Positions 25,126 to 34,488 are shown, counted from the first letter of the stretch. The stretch is 64,000 nt of DNA from Haloferax prahovense DSM 18310 (GCF_000336815.1 NZ_AOLG01000054.1:45394-109393); one strand, 5' to 3'. Program-made: numbers and translations. Notes: a model not told the origin generated them from the sequence alone.

Positions 25126-25734
25126 ATGGAACGACGAACCTTCCTGAAGAGCGCCGCCGCGACAGGAGCCCTCCTCACCACCGCCGGATGTATGGGCGGT
25201 GGCTCCGGGTCGCAGCCGACTGCGGGCAACGAGACAGGTAACGAGACCGGCAACGGCACGGCGGGCGAGACGACGACCGACGTCGAGCCGGCCGAGGTCC
25301 CGGACCCCGAACTCGCCTTCCGAACCAACAGCGGCGTCCTCCGCGTGGTTCACATGGACGGCGAGAAGATTACCGACGAGGCGACGAGCGAGGTCTACGT
25401 CACCGTCGACGACGAGCGCACCGCGACGTGGGTCGCCGACGGCGAGGAGGGGCAGGATTACCCCGTCTCGGTGGGTAACTTCCTCAAAATCGAGTCCGCC
25501 GAGAACGGCTCGACGGTCGAGGTCGTCTGGGTCGGCCGCGCGGGTGCCGAAGAAGTCCTCGCGACCCACGAGGTCGCCGCAGAGGAGACCACGACGACGA
25601 CCACGACGACGAACGAGACGACCACGAACGGGACCGCCACCAACGAGACGGTCACGGAGACGACGACCGCCAACGAGACGGTCACGACGACGAACGAGAC
25701 GACCACGTCGTCGGACAACGAGACCAGCAACTGA
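25126..25734 (+). CDS. Tat lipoprotein with pilin-like domain and glycosylation-rich tail
   Basis: 202 aa. A Tat signal (RRTFLKSAAATG) and lipobox TAGC (Cys 22) start it. Residues 60-150 (LRVVHMDGEKI, then a beta-rich stretch) resemble the domain of archaeal type IV pilins. The Thr-rich tail and N-terminal linker hold many Asn-x-Thr sequons (NETG, NGTA, NETT), so it is probably N-glycosylated. Surface attachment rather than pilus assembly is suggested by the lipobox. Confidence 0.75.
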   Translation: MERRTFLKSAAATGALLTTAGCMGGGSGSQPTAGNETGNETGNGTAGETTTDVEPAEVPDPELAFRTNSGVLRVVHMDGEKITDEATSEVYVTVDDERTATWVADGEEGQDYPVSVGNFLKIESAENGSTVEVVWVGRAGAEEVLATHEVAAEETTTTTTTTNETTTNGTATNETVTETTTANETVTTTNETTTSSDNETSN

Positions 25735-25883
25735 GAACGACGGCCGACGCCGACGCGGACACCGGCGTCGGACGCGACGAGGCTTTTTTCGACTCGAAAG
25801 CGGTTCGACGTTCGCGCTGTCGCGGAGCAACGGGACCCCGATAGCGCTGCGATACTCCCGGATGGTCGGCGACGGAACGCCGC

Positions 25884-26861
25884 TCAGTCGTCGGCCGGAA
25901 GGCCGTCCGGGTCGGTCGCCGGTTCGGGCGCGACGAGACCGACGTGGACGCCGAGACGACGACCCAGCGGGCCGAGCGCGTCGCGCTTCATGAACGCGAA
26001 GCCGAGGAGGATGAGCGCGAAGCCGACGACGGTGACGGGGCCGATGCGCTCGCCGAGGAACGCCCAGCCGGTGACGGCGGCGACGACCGGCGTGACGTAG
26101 TTGACGAGGCTGATTTCGACCGCCCCGATGCGGTCGAGCAGGACGAAGTAGGCGATGAAGCCGACGGCGCTGCACAGCACGGCCAAGAACAGCAACGCGG
26201 CGACGACGACCGGCGACCACGCCACGCTCGCGAGGCCGGGCTCGCCGAGGACGGGACTCGTGACGTGGAGCATGCCCGCGCCGAGGAGCATCATCCACGC
26301 CTGCATCGGAACGACGGGCGGGTTCCCGGGGAGGCGCTTGACGAGCACCGAGCCGAACGCCCACGCCGCGGCCGCGAGAAGGAGCAGGACGACGCCGAGG
26401 AGTTGGCCGCCGACCGACCCGGACGCGAGGGCGATGACCACCGTGCCGGCCAACCCCAGAAACACTCCGAGGAAGCCGAATCCGTCGAGGCGCTCTTCGG
26501 GCAGCATCGGCCACGCGAAAACCGGCGTGAGGACGGGCGCGAGGCTGATGACGATGGCCGAGACGCCGCTCGTCACGTACCGCTGGCCGGAGAACAGGAG
26601 CGAGAAGTGCGCGCCGATAAGGAGCGCCCCGCCGACGAGGACGACGAGCCACTCGTCGCGGCCGCGGGGCCGCCAGTCCTCGGCCGCGAGCAGGCCGTAG
26701 GCGAACAGCACCACGCCGGCCACGTCGTATCGGAGGGCGGCGAACAGTACGGGCGGGAGGACGTCGAGACCGACCTCGATGGCGATAAACGAGGTTCCCC
26801 AGAGGACCGCGATGGTCGCGAACAGTGCGAGCGTCCGATTCGTTTGCGTATTGATAGACAC
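25884..26861 (-). CDS. EamA/DMT-family transporter
   Basis: 325 aa with ten hydrophobic segments in two EamA repeats (first LWGTSFIAIEVGLDVLPPVL, second AAWAFGSVLVKRL). Members export amino acids, nucleobases or other metabolites. GTG 26861 is chosen because upstream codons to 27017 encode a poor, basic sequence. It is divergent from pus10; no partner gene indicates the substrate. Confidence 0.88.
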   Translation of the reverse strand: MSINTQTNRTLALFATIAVLWGTSFIAIEVGLDVLPPVLFAALRYDVAGVVLFAYGLLAAEDWRPRGRDEWLVVLVGGALLIGAHFSLLFSGQRYVTSGVSAIVISLAPVLTPVFAWPMLPEERLDGFGFLGVFLGLAGTVVIALASGSVGGQLLGVVLLLLAAAAWAFGSVLVKRLPGNPPVVPMQAWMMLLGAGMLHVTSPVLGEPGLASVAWSPVVVAALLFLAVLCSAVGFIAYFVLLDRIGAVEISLVNYVTPVVAAVTGWAFLGERIGPVTVVGFALILLGFAFMKRDALGPLGRRLGVHVGLVAPEPATDPDGLPADD

Positions 26862-27054
26862 GAGATATCGACCGTAGACCCAGGTGTTGAAGCGGCTACC
26901 ACGCCGCCGTACATCAAATTTCTCGGAGCCGAGATAGCACTCCACTCGGGTCGTGTTGACAAACATCGCTGGTCTGATGTACGTCGACAAGCCGTGCCGC
27001 GGCGACGCGGCGAACAAAGTAAGCTAGTTACGCGCGCCCCGATAGAGACCGAAC

Positions 27055-28338
27055 ATGAGCATCCTTGAGGACGCGCGAGCGCTCGCCGAGAGCGGGCCGG
27101 TCTGCGACGCCTGTCTGGGCCGGGCCTTCGCCGAGCGCAGTTTCGGGCTGACGAACGCCGAGCGGGGCAAGTCGCTCCGGGTCGCCGCCGCCCTCGACGC
27201 GGACGAGCCCTACGAGGCCGTCGAAACCGAGGACTGCTGGGTCTGCGAGGGGGCCTGCGCCGAGTTCGACGCGTGGGCCGAACGCTGCGCCGAGGCCATC
27301 GAGGACGTGGAAGTCGAGACGTATCAAGTCGGAACCCGTGCGCCGCCGCTCGTCGAGGAAAACGAGCTACTGCTCCGCGAGGGGGCGGGCCTCCCCGAGG
27401 ACGCCGGCGAACTGTTCAAATCCGAGTTCAACCGCGAGGTCGGAAAGCGCGTGGGCCGACTCACCGGCACCGAGGTCGACTTCACCCGACCGGACGTGCA
27501 GTTCCTCCTCGACATCGAAGCCGACGCCGTCGAGGCGCAGCTCAACTCCGCGTTCGTCTACGGGCGCTACCGGAAGCTCGCGCGCGATATCCCGCAGACC
27601 GAGTGGCCCTGCCGCGAGTGCGACGGCTCGGGCTACAAGGGCAAAGAGCCCTGCGACTACTGCGGCGGCTCCGGCTACCTCTACGAGGACAGCGTCGAGG
27701 GCTTCGTCGCCCCCGTCGTGATGGACGTGATGGACGGCGTCGACGCGAAGTTCCACGGCGCGGGCCGCGAGGACGTGGACGCGCTCATGCTCGGCACGGG
27801 CCGGCCGTTCGTCGTCGAAATCATGGAGCCCCGCCGCCGCTCCATCGACGTGGAACAGCTCGAAGGCGATATCAACGCGATGGCCGAGGGCGAAATCGAG
27901 GTCGAGGGGCTCCGCCTCGCCACCTACGACATGGTCGAACGCGTGAAGAAACTCGACGCGAGCAAGGAGTACCGCGCCGCCGTCGAATTCGACGACGACG
28001 TGACCGACGAGGACCTGCAGGCCGCGCTGGACGAACTCACCGGCGCGACCATCGAGCAGTACACCCCGCACCGCGTCGACCACCGCCGCGCGAGCATCAC
28101 CCGCACCCGCCACGTCTACGACGCCACCGGCGACCTCGAAGACGCGCGCCACGCGACCGTCGAAGTCCACGGCGAGGGCGGTCTCTACATCAAGGAACTC
28201 GTCTCGGGCGACGAGGGCCGAACCAACCCGAGTCTCGCCGGTATCCTCGACACGGGCGCGGTCGTCACCGCGCTCGACGTCATCGCAGTCGAAGGCGAGG
28301 ACGAACCGTTCGAGGACGACGAGTTCTTCAAAGACTGA
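27055..28338 (+). CDS. pus10: tRNA pseudouridine(54/55) synthase Pus10
   Basis: 427 aa. The N-terminal cysteine-rich THUMP-like part has CDACLGRAF and CWVCEGAC, and the catalytic part has FHGAGREDVDALMLGTGRPF with the catalytic Asp within AGREDVDAL. Pus10 makes pseudouridine at positions 54 and 55 in archaeal tRNA; TrmY then methylates position 54. Between the two parts is a Cys-rich insert, CRECDGSGYKGKEPCDYCGG, resembling a DnaJ-type zinc ribbon. ATG 27055 fits the family start. Confidence 0.93.
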   Translation: MSILEDARALAESGPVCDACLGRAFAERSFGLTNAERGKSLRVAAALDADEPYEAVETEDCWVCEGACAEFDAWAERCAEAIEDVEVETYQVGTRAPPLVEENELLLREGAGLPEDAGELFKSEFNREVGKRVGRLTGTEVDFTRPDVQFLLDIEADAVEAQLNSAFVYGRYRKLARDIPQTEWPCRECDGSGYKGKEPCDYCGGSGYLYEDSVEGFVAPVVMDVMDGVDAKFHGAGREDVDALMLGTGRPFVVEIMEPRRRSIDVEQLEGDINAMAEGEIEVEGLRLATYDMVERVKKLDASKEYRAAVEFDDDVTDEDLQAALDELTGATIEQYTPHRVDHRRASITRTRHVYDATGDLEDARHATVEVHGEGGLYIKELVSGDEGRTNPSLAGILDTGAVVTALDVIAVEGEDEPFEDDEFFKD

Positions 28339-28377
28339 GGGGAAGGCACTTGTCGGCAGGGTGATTCTTCCGAGGCG

Positions 28378-29007
28378 ATGCCCTCCATCCTCGGTGTGGC
28401 TCGTCTGGTGTTCGCGGTCGCCCTCGTCGCTGCCGCGTTTGTCGTCGTTCCCGCGCCCGGAGCCCCGGAGGACGACCACTACGTGACTGTCGAAGACTCG
28501 ATTCCCGAAAAGGCCGAGAGCGTTGACGGTGCGGTTTTTCGCGGCGGTGATTCGCTCTCCCCACCCGCCCGGCAGGTGGTGACGACTGCGCACGAACGAA
28601 TCGGCGAGGCTGCCGAGTCCACGACCGTTGTCCTTCGTGGAACGGGCGCACCCGAGTTCTTCTACAGCGACACCATCGCACTCGGACAGGGTGAGTACTA
28701 CGTGGAATACGAGGAGACAGTGTATCAGGTCTGGTCCTCTGGCGGCGGCTCGCAGATTCTCGATTACGTCGTTCTCGGCGGACTGTTCTCGCTTGCGAGC
28801 GCGTTAGCCACGCCGGTTCTCTCCCGAGCGGTTGGCGAATCGAAGCAGGCGCTCTCCCTCACGACCGCGTCCCTCGCCGCGGTCCTCGTCTTCGGAATCC
28901 ACGTGAACACACACTCCCTCGCGTCCGTGCTGAGCGTCACGGCTCTCACTGTGGGCAGCCCGGCACTCGCTGGCTGGGCCGGCGTCGTCGCGGACCGCAA
29001 TCTCTAA
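28378..29007 (+). CDS. Membrane protein of unknown function
   Basis: 209 aa. An N-terminal signal or anchor (residues 5-25), an exposed domain (28-115) and three to four hydrophobic segments at the C-terminus. It begins 39 bases after pus10 and ends 26 bases before rnhB, so it may share their transcript. No family recognised. Confidence 0.7.
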   Translation: MPSILGVARLVFAVALVAAAFVVVPAPGAPEDDHYVTVEDSIPEKAESVDGAVFRGGDSLSPPARQVVTTAHERIGEAAESTTVVLRGTGAPEFFYSDTIALGQGEYYVEYEETVYQVWSSGGGSQILDYVVLGGLFSLASALATPVLSRAVGESKQALSLTTASLAAVLVFGIHVNTHSLASVLSVTALTVGSPALAGWAGVVADRNL

Positions 29008-29033
29008 TTCTCGCCCGCGACACCCGACGAGGT

Positions 29034-29681
29034 ATGCACATCGGCGTCGACGAAGCCGGAAAGGGACCCGTGTTGGGTCCGATGGTCGCTGCGGCGGTCC
29101 GAGGGGACCCCGACGCCCTCCCGGACGGAATCGCCGACTCGAAACGACTCGCTCCCGAGCGCCGCGAGGAACTCGCCGCGAAACTCCGTGACCGAGACGA
29201 CGTGGAAGTCGGGGTCGCGTTCGTCGAACCCGAGACCATCGACGACCCCGAGACGAACATGAACCTGCTGACCGTCCGGGCGCAGGTCGAGGCCGCCGCC
29301 GAGGTCGCCGTCGACGCCGACGAACTCGTCTGCGACGCGGGCGACGTGAGCGAGTCCAGATTCGGCCGCCGCGTCCGCGAGGGGGTGGCCGAGGCGGGCG
29401 TCGAAGTCGAGGTCCACGCCCAGCACCGCGCGGACGACGAACACGCCATCGTCGGCGCGGCGAGCATCGTGGCGAAGGTCGAACGCGACCGCCGGGTCGA
29501 GGAGATTGCCGCGGCGTACGGCGAGGTCGGAAGCGGTTACCCGAGCGACGGGACGACCCGCAAGTTCCTGCGAGAGTACGTCCGCGAACACGGCATTCTC
29601 CCGGACTGCGCGCGGAAGTCGTGGTCGACCTGCGCCGACCTCATGGCCGCACACGAACAGTCGTCGCTGGGCGATTTCTGA
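29034..29681 (+). CDS. rnhB: Ribonuclease HII
   Basis: 215 aa. VDEAGKGPVLGPMV supplies Asp 6 and Glu 7, DSKRL follows, and HRADDEHAIVGAASIVAK supplies another catalytic Asp. It removes RNA from RNA-DNA hybrids and single ribonucleotides from DNA. C-terminal SGYPSDGTTRKF is the expected family tail. Confidence 0.95.
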   Translation: MHIGVDEAGKGPVLGPMVAAAVRGDPDALPDGIADSKRLAPERREELAAKLRDRDDVEVGVAFVEPETIDDPETNMNLLTVRAQVEAAAEVAVDADELVCDAGDVSESRFGRRVREGVAEAGVEVEVHAQHRADDEHAIVGAASIVAKVERDRRVEEIAAAYGEVGSGYPSDGTTRKFLREYVREHGILPDCARKSWSTCADLMAAHEQSSLGDF

Positions 29682-29748
29682 GGCGTCGCGGGACCGGCGG
29701 TCGAAAAAGTGGAGGGTCGGTGGTTCGAGGGCGAGTTGCGGGGACGGC

Positions 29749-29979
29749 TCACCGCATCTCGGCGAGCGCGACGTACGAGCCTTCCTGCGCGGAGAGCCAC
29801 GTCGTCAGCAACTCGTCTTCTGCGAGTCCTGCGGGGAAGATGGTGCACTCGTCTGGTGCGTCCTCGTACGGGGCGACGATGGCGACGAACTCCTCGTCGT
29901 CCGCGGAGGCGGAGCGTCGCGGAGCGTCCGGCCGGGTCGTCGCGTCCGTGTCGTCGCGTCGAAGTGGCGTGTCTTCCAT
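29749..29979 (-). CDS. Small acidic haloarchaeal protein, DUF7511-like
   Basis: 76 aa. EEFVAIVAPYEDAPDECTIF and LTTWLSAQEGSYVAL form a compact conserved-looking unit after a disordered N-terminus. I recall this family as DUF7511; function unknown. A promoter with an inverted repeat lies 65-80 bases upstream. Confidence 0.7.
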   Translation of the reverse strand: MEDTPLRRDDTDATTRPDAPRRSASADDEEFVAIVAPYEDAPDECTIFPAGLAEDELLTTWLSAQEGSYVALAEMR

Positions 29980-30043
29980 GAGTGGAGTGCGTGCACCGTG
30001 AGTACCGACGGGCGGCGGTTGGTCGGTTGCCGGTTCGGTCAGT

Positions 30044-30061
30044 ATTTTATAGACAGTCTAT
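30044..30061 (-). promoter_or_regulatory. TATA box overlapping an inverted repeat, small-protein gene
   Basis: ATAGAC-A-GTCTAT (30049-30061) is a perfect 6-bp inverted repeat overlapping TATAAAAT read on the minus strand. The gap 29980-30264 is otherwise free of genes. An operator over the TATA box would allow tight control of the DUF7511-like gene. Confidence 0.45.
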
Positions 30062-30264
30062 ATCATTCTGTCGGCGAGTACGTCCCGATGAGGACGACCG
30101 AAACCGTCGCCGCCACCCGATTCTGACATGGGGAACGATTGAGCGGTCGGAGAGGTATCAACTGCGAGAATTTCGACGGTGGCCTGCGGGCGGGGTCGTC
30201 CGCTCGCGGCGCTGGACGCGTGACGGGCGAGTGAAAGAGAGCGTCGGTCGAAAACGGGTCGACC

Positions 30265-31842
30265 TCAGCGGTCCTCGGTCAGGAGGATTCGGAGGATATC
30301 ACCGTACGCCGGGCGGGTGACGAGGACGCCGATGATGACGCCGAGGATGGTGAAGATGGCGAAGCCCTGCAGGTCGCCAAGCGAGAGCACGGCGAGCGGG
30401 CTCATAGCGATGATAGTCGTCGCGGCGGCCGCGCCGATGACCCAGAAGGCCCGGCGGAACCGCGACTGGAAGACCTTCCGCGACTTCACCGTGCCCTCAG
30501 CCATCACCTCGTCGGCGATGATGATGAGGTCGTCCACACCCGTCCCGATGACGGCGATGAAGCCGGCGATGACAGAGAGGTCGAGCGGGTAGCCGATGGC
30601 CGCGGCGAACCCGAGGAGGATGTACACCTCGGAGAGGCCGGTGACGATCATCGGCAGGGCGACCTGCGGTTTGCCGTAGCGGACGAAGACGACGCCAGCG
30701 ACCGCGAGGACCGCGATGATACCCGTGATGAGCGAGTTGAACTTGAAGCTCTCACCCTGGCTCGGAGAGATGTACGACGAGGTGCCGCTGTCCTCGCCCG
30801 AGAGGTCGAGCTTGGCCGGCAGCGCGCCAGCGCGGAGGTTGATTGCGATTTCCTGGGCCTCGGACGTGTTGCGGGTCTGGAGCTGGAAGCTCGGCGCGCC
30901 GGCCCACTCGCCGGACCGCATGGTGTCGGCGAGCCCGCCGCTCATTCCGAAGGCGTTGACGACCTCGCCGTTGACGACGAGGAGGAGACAGCCTTCGGTC
31001 GTGTTCTGTCCGCCGTCTTCCATGTAGGTACACCGGGTCCCGCCGTTCTGGGCGAGGCCGGTCTCGACGACCGCCGACTGGAACTCCTGTGCGGGTTCGT
31101 CCCGGACGGAGACGGGGACGAAGGCCCCGCTCCCGGCCTGGGACTCCTGTGCGGTCCCGATGGAGGTGAAGTCAGCCTGCGTCAGAACGGCCTCGCGCGT
31201 CTCGTAGGTTCGCGTGCCGTTCTGCGAGACCGGGTAATAGATGTCGATTTGGACCGTCCCGCGCTCGCCGACGAGGTCGACGACGTCCGACTGGTCGCGG
31301 TTGGGGACCTCGACGAGGATGAAGTGTTCGCCCGTCGCCGTGGTCACCTGTTGGACCGTCCCGCCGGAGAGCCCGGCCTCGTTGATCTTCGACTGGAGGA
31401 CGCGGACCGTCTCGGCGCGGGTCGTCTCGGTGACGCCGTCTCTGACTTCCCCGTGGGCGTAGCCCGCGGCGTCGAGCGCGGCGGCCAAGTCGTCGGTCGT
31501 GGCGTTCTCGATGGTCACTTCGACCGTGTTGGACTCCGCGCCCACACGGGCGATGACGTCTGCGGCGTCGGCACCATCCAACTGGGCGGCGACCTGTCGC
31601 TCGACGACGCGGTCGGAATCGCCCTCGAACTCGACGTCCTCGGCCGTGACGCCGACGAGCGGCGCGCGGATGCGCGTCCCGCCGTCGAGTTGGAGGCCGA
31701 ACTTGAGGTTCGTCGCGCCGTCGTCATCGGCGATGGGGCCCTGGGTCTGCCCCCCGATGGTCGGCGAGAAGAGGGCGAACGTCGAGAGCAGGACGGCGAC
31801 GACGAGGAAGATGACCCGCCAGTTGTCGCGGAGCGTGCTCAT
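30265..31842 (-). CDS. secD: Protein export subunit SecD
   Basis: 525 aa. One N-terminal membrane helix, a large external domain (residues 30-340) and five C-terminal helices (VLAVAGVVFVRYGKPQVALP onward) carrying GTGVDDLIIIADEVMAEG. With SecF it uses the proton gradient to pull proteins out through SecYEG. The ATG overlaps the secF stop by four bases. Confidence 0.94.
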   Translation of the reverse strand: MSTLRDNWRVIFLVVAVLLSTFALFSPTIGGQTQGPIADDDGATNLKFGLQLDGGTRIRAPLVGVTAEDVEFEGDSDRVVERQVAAQLDGADAADVIARVGAESNTVEVTIENATTDDLAAALDAAGYAHGEVRDGVTETTRAETVRVLQSKINEAGLSGGTVQQVTTATGEHFILVEVPNRDQSDVVDLVGERGTVQIDIYYPVSQNGTRTYETREAVLTQADFTSIGTAQESQAGSGAFVPVSVRDEPAQEFQSAVVETGLAQNGGTRCTYMEDGGQNTTEGCLLLVVNGEVVNAFGMSGGLADTMRSGEWAGAPSFQLQTRNTSEAQEIAINLRAGALPAKLDLSGEDSGTSSYISPSQGESFKFNSLITGIIAVLAVAGVVFVRYGKPQVALPMIVTGLSEVYILLGFAAAIGYPLDLSVIAGFIAVIGTGVDDLIIIADEVMAEGTVKSRKVFQSRFRRAFWVIGAAAATTIIAMSPLAVLSLGDLQGFAIFTILGVIIGVLVTRPAYGDILRILLTEDR

Positions 31843-32702
31843 CGGGCCACCCCCTCGAACTTGTACCAGCGAAGGAGGGTCACGTTCAGCATGTAGGTGT
31901 TCATCAGGTCGGCGGTGAGGCCGAAGACGAGGACCGTTCCGATGGCGGCGAGCAACTGAATGCCGAACAGCGTCGCCGTGATGGTCATGACGATCATCGC
32001 CGCGATGGACGTGAGCGTCATGGTCACACCGGTGCGCATGGCGCGCGCGGTGGACTCGTAGAAGTCACCGGACCGTCGGAGGACGTGGTTGTTCAGGAGG
32101 ATGTCCGAGTCCACCGAGTACCCGATAAGCATCAGGAGGGCGGCGACGGTCCCCAGCGATAGCTCGATGCCGAGGAGGTTCATCAGCGCCACCGGGATGA
32201 CGATGTCGGAGAACGCCGAGATGACGACCGCGATGGAGGGGACGAACGAGCGGAACATGGCGAACACGAGGATACTCATGCCCGCGAAGGCGACCGCGAG
32301 GCCACCGAGGGCGAGCAGTTGCGTCTCGGAGCCGAAGTTAGCCGACACCGCGTCGATAGACCGGACTTCGAAGCCGGCGTCTTCGGCCTGCGTCTGGAGT
32401 TCGCTCGACGTCGCGCTCCCGGACTGGAAGGTCACGACGTACGTTCCGTCGGCCGCGACGGAACGAATCGATTCGGGCTGACTGTCGAAGGCCGCGGCGA
32501 CCTCGCTTTGCGGGGCATCCGTTGCGATACGGAGTTCGGTCCCGCCGGTGAAATCAACGCCCGGGTTCACCGGCGCGCCAGTCGCGACGTACCACCCTCC
32601 GATGACCAGCAGGGCCACCGCGAGGACCGCGAGGGGGACGGCCACGAGTTGGCGATTCGTGTACCGGGTGTAGTCTACCTCCGGTACCGTAAACTCAACC
32701 AT
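31839..32702 (-). CDS. secF: Protein export subunit SecF
   Basis: 287 aa. The first helix is followed by VNPGVDFTGGTELRIATD, the SecF signature, a short external domain, then five helices with IGYSVDSDILLNNHVLRR. ATG 32702 (MVEFTVPEV) is chosen over upstream codons. It forms a two-gene operon with secD, in the order secF-secD. Confidence 0.94.
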   Translation of the reverse strand: MVEFTVPEVDYTRYTNRQLVAVPLAVLAVALLVIGGWYVATGAPVNPGVDFTGGTELRIATDAPQSEVAAAFDSQPESIRSVAADGTYVVTFQSGSATSSELQTQAEDAGFEVRSIDAVSANFGSETQLLALGGLAVAFAGMSILVFAMFRSFVPSIAVVISAFSDIVIPVALMNLLGIELSLGTVAALLMLIGYSVDSDILLNNHVLRRSGDFYESTARAMRTGVTMTLTSIAAMIVMTITATLFGIQLLAAIGTVLVFGLTADLMNTYMLNVTLLRWYKFEGVAR

Positions 32703-32829
32703 GGGTTGCGGTCCTGAGCGGTGCCGAATAAGGTTTCTTATCCGCGGACGGCCTCGGCCGTAAAACGGTCTGACGGGCGCGCGGCGAACCCGCGACAGGC
32801 CCATAATCGTTGGCCGACAATCGTGAGGT

Positions 32830-33171
32830 ATGGCGACCGACCAGACGGCGACCCGCGTGGTCGTCTCCGTTCCCGACGAACTCAGCGCGTGGGGCCGCGA
32901 CCAGCTGACCACCGACCACTTCGTGACCTACCTGCAGCGGGTCCACGAGGACGCCGCGCCGGGCGACGAGTGGGAGGAGTTCCTCGACGTGGGCTGTTGC
33001 GGCGACGCGTTGACGCTGACGCTCCGAGTGGAGAGGCTCGACCCGGCGGACGCGGCCGGAATCGGCGAGGAGACGACCGTCGAGTTCGTCGAGCGCGAGG
33101 GGAGCGTCCACGGCGGGTGGTGCGTCCAGAGCGCGGACGGCCCCGTCTCCTCGACCGGAACACAGCGGTAG
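32830..33171 (+). CDS. Conserved small haloarchaeal protein, unknown
   Basis: 113 aa, no signal or membrane segment. Acidic, with a double Cys (DVGCCGDALTL) in the middle and a C-terminal Cys (GGWCVQ). It is divergent from secF. No family recognised; the paired cysteines could bind metal. Confidence 0.6.
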   Translation: MATDQTATRVVVSVPDELSAWGRDQLTTDHFVTYLQRVHEDAAPGDEWEEFLDVGCCGDALTLTLRVERLDPADAAGIGEETTVEFVEREGSVHGGWCVQSADGPVSSTGTQR

Positions 33172-33228
33172 TGAGAGCGAGAGCGGGAGCGAAGCAGACG
33201 AGCGAGCGGAGGGCAGAAAAGACCCGAC

Positions 33229-33738
33229 TCAGGGCATGTAGCGGACCGCGACGACGCCCGGCTGCGAGCGGACTTCGACGCGGTTCACGTCGAGTCTGGC
33301 GGCCCGCGAGAGCAGCCCCTCGCGGTCCGAGAGGACATCGTCGACGGCCTGTTCGGTCATGTCGTCGGGAACCGAGAGGACGTGAATCTCGCCGGTGCCG
33401 GCGCGTTCCTCCCGGACGAGTTCGCCGTCGGGGTTGTCCGCGGCGATGTCGCGGGAGTTCGTCGTCGGCGACTCGGTGGAGCGCTCGACGGAGACGGTCC
33501 AGCGCGAGTCGACCTCGACGAGCTGCCACGAGACGTTCATCGGCGGGTCGGGCGCGACAGTCCCCCGGACGGCTTCGTCCTCGGAGACACCGGGGTTCGA
33601 CGAGAGCGCGTGAACCTGCCCGGAGTGAACGTCCTTCAGGACGGCCGACTCCCCGTCGGCGGCGGTGACGAGAAACGTTCCCGTTCGCTCGGACTCGGTC
33701 TCGGACTCGGACTCGGACTCGGACTCGGACTCGGTCAT
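33229..33738 (-). CDS. DUF5812-like haloarchaeal protein
   Basis: 169 aa. It begins with a Ser-Glu repeat (residues 3-16), then GTFLVTAADGESAVLKDVHS and DVLSDREGLLSRAARLDVNR. I recall the family as DUF5812; role unknown. The Ser-Glu run is encoded by a hexanucleotide repeat that could vary in number without shifting the frame. Longer frames to 34359 overlap the GNAT gene and are rejected. Confidence 0.7.
   Translation of the reverse strand: MTESESESESESETESERTGTFLVTAADGESAVLKDVHSGQVHALSSNPGVSEDEAVRGTVAPDPPMNVSWQLVEVDSRWTVSVERSTESPTTNSRDIAADNPDGELVREERAGTGEIHVLSVPDDMTEQAVDDVLSDREGLLSRAARLDVNRVEVRSQPGVVAVRYMP
33701..33734. repeat. Hexanucleotide tandem repeat TCGGAC
   Basis: Five perfect copies plus a partial one, inside the start of the DUF5812-like gene, encoding Ser-Glu. 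Copy changes would lengthen or shorten the acidic tail by two residues. Confidence 0.8.
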
Positions 33739-33852
33739 CACCCGGTGTAAGCCACCGGGGCTTTTCCCCGTTTCGGGCGCGTTCGACCGCGTGTGCCACC
33801 TGTACCCACGGCGACGGTGGGCTTTTCTCGCGGCGCTTCGACGCGACTGACG

Positions 33853-34488
33853 ATGCCCGCGCTCTGGCGGTTGACCCGGACCGAGACGGCCCACCGCGTC
33901 TACGACGCGCTCAAGGCTCGCGGACTCACGGCGACGCAGATGGACGAGTACGTCGCGGACGCCGACGCGGCGGACGTCGGCCGCGGCCCCCCGGCGGGCG
34001 TCGAGATTCGCGCGCTCGAACCCGAAGTGGCTCGGCGATTCGAAGCCCGCTACGACGCGTTTTCCGAGCTCAGAGGCGACGAGACGGCGGTGTGCGCGTT
34101 CGACGTCGGGAGAGGCGAGAGAGACGGCGAGGGTGGTGAGAACGGTGAAGTCGCGGACTCCGACCTCGTCGGCTACCTCTTCCTCGGTGACCCCGGCCTG
34201 ACGTACCACGTCCACCCGCTGGAAACTGACGTGAGCTTTCCCGGCGGCTACGTCCGCCGGGTGTTCGTCGCGCCCGAGGCGCGGAACCGCGGCATCGCCA
34301 CCGCGCTCGTCTCGCGGGCCGTCGCGGTCGCCGGCGAGCGGGGGGCCGAGACGGTTCACGCGCTCGTCGCCCGCGACAACCGACCGTCGCAGTGGACCTT
34401 CGAGAGCGTCGGCTTTCGAGTCGTCCGAACCCGGGCGTACTACCGGGCCGGACCGTTGCGACGGCGGCGCGTCAAACCCCGTTCATAG
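33853..34488 (+). CDS. GNAT-family N-acetyltransferase
   Basis: 211 aa. The acetyl-CoA segment is RRVFVAPEARNRGIATALVS (about residues 137-156), followed by NRPSQWTFESVGFRV. The N-terminal 80 residues are variable and may bind the substrate. ATG 33853 is preferred to 33793. It is divergent from the DUF5812-like gene. Substrate unknown. Confidence 0.85.
   Translation: MPALWRLTRTETAHRVYDALKARGLTATQMDEYVADADAADVGRGPPAGVEIRALEPEVARRFEARYDAFSELRGDETAVCAFDVGRGERDGEGGENGEVADSDLVGYLFLGDPGLTYHVHPLETDVSFPGGYVRRVFVAPEARNRGIATALVSRAVAVAGERGAETVHALVARDNRPSQWTFESVGFRVVRTRAYYRAGPLRRRRVKPRS

Noticed and set aside
26909-26982. GTACATCA / TGATGTAC inverted repeat between the DMT gene and pus10
   Set aside because: Arms are 58 bases apart and not placed at a clear promoter; too weak to call.
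33701-33734. CRISPR-like array
   Set aside because: A six-base tandem repeat without spacers, inside a coding sequence.
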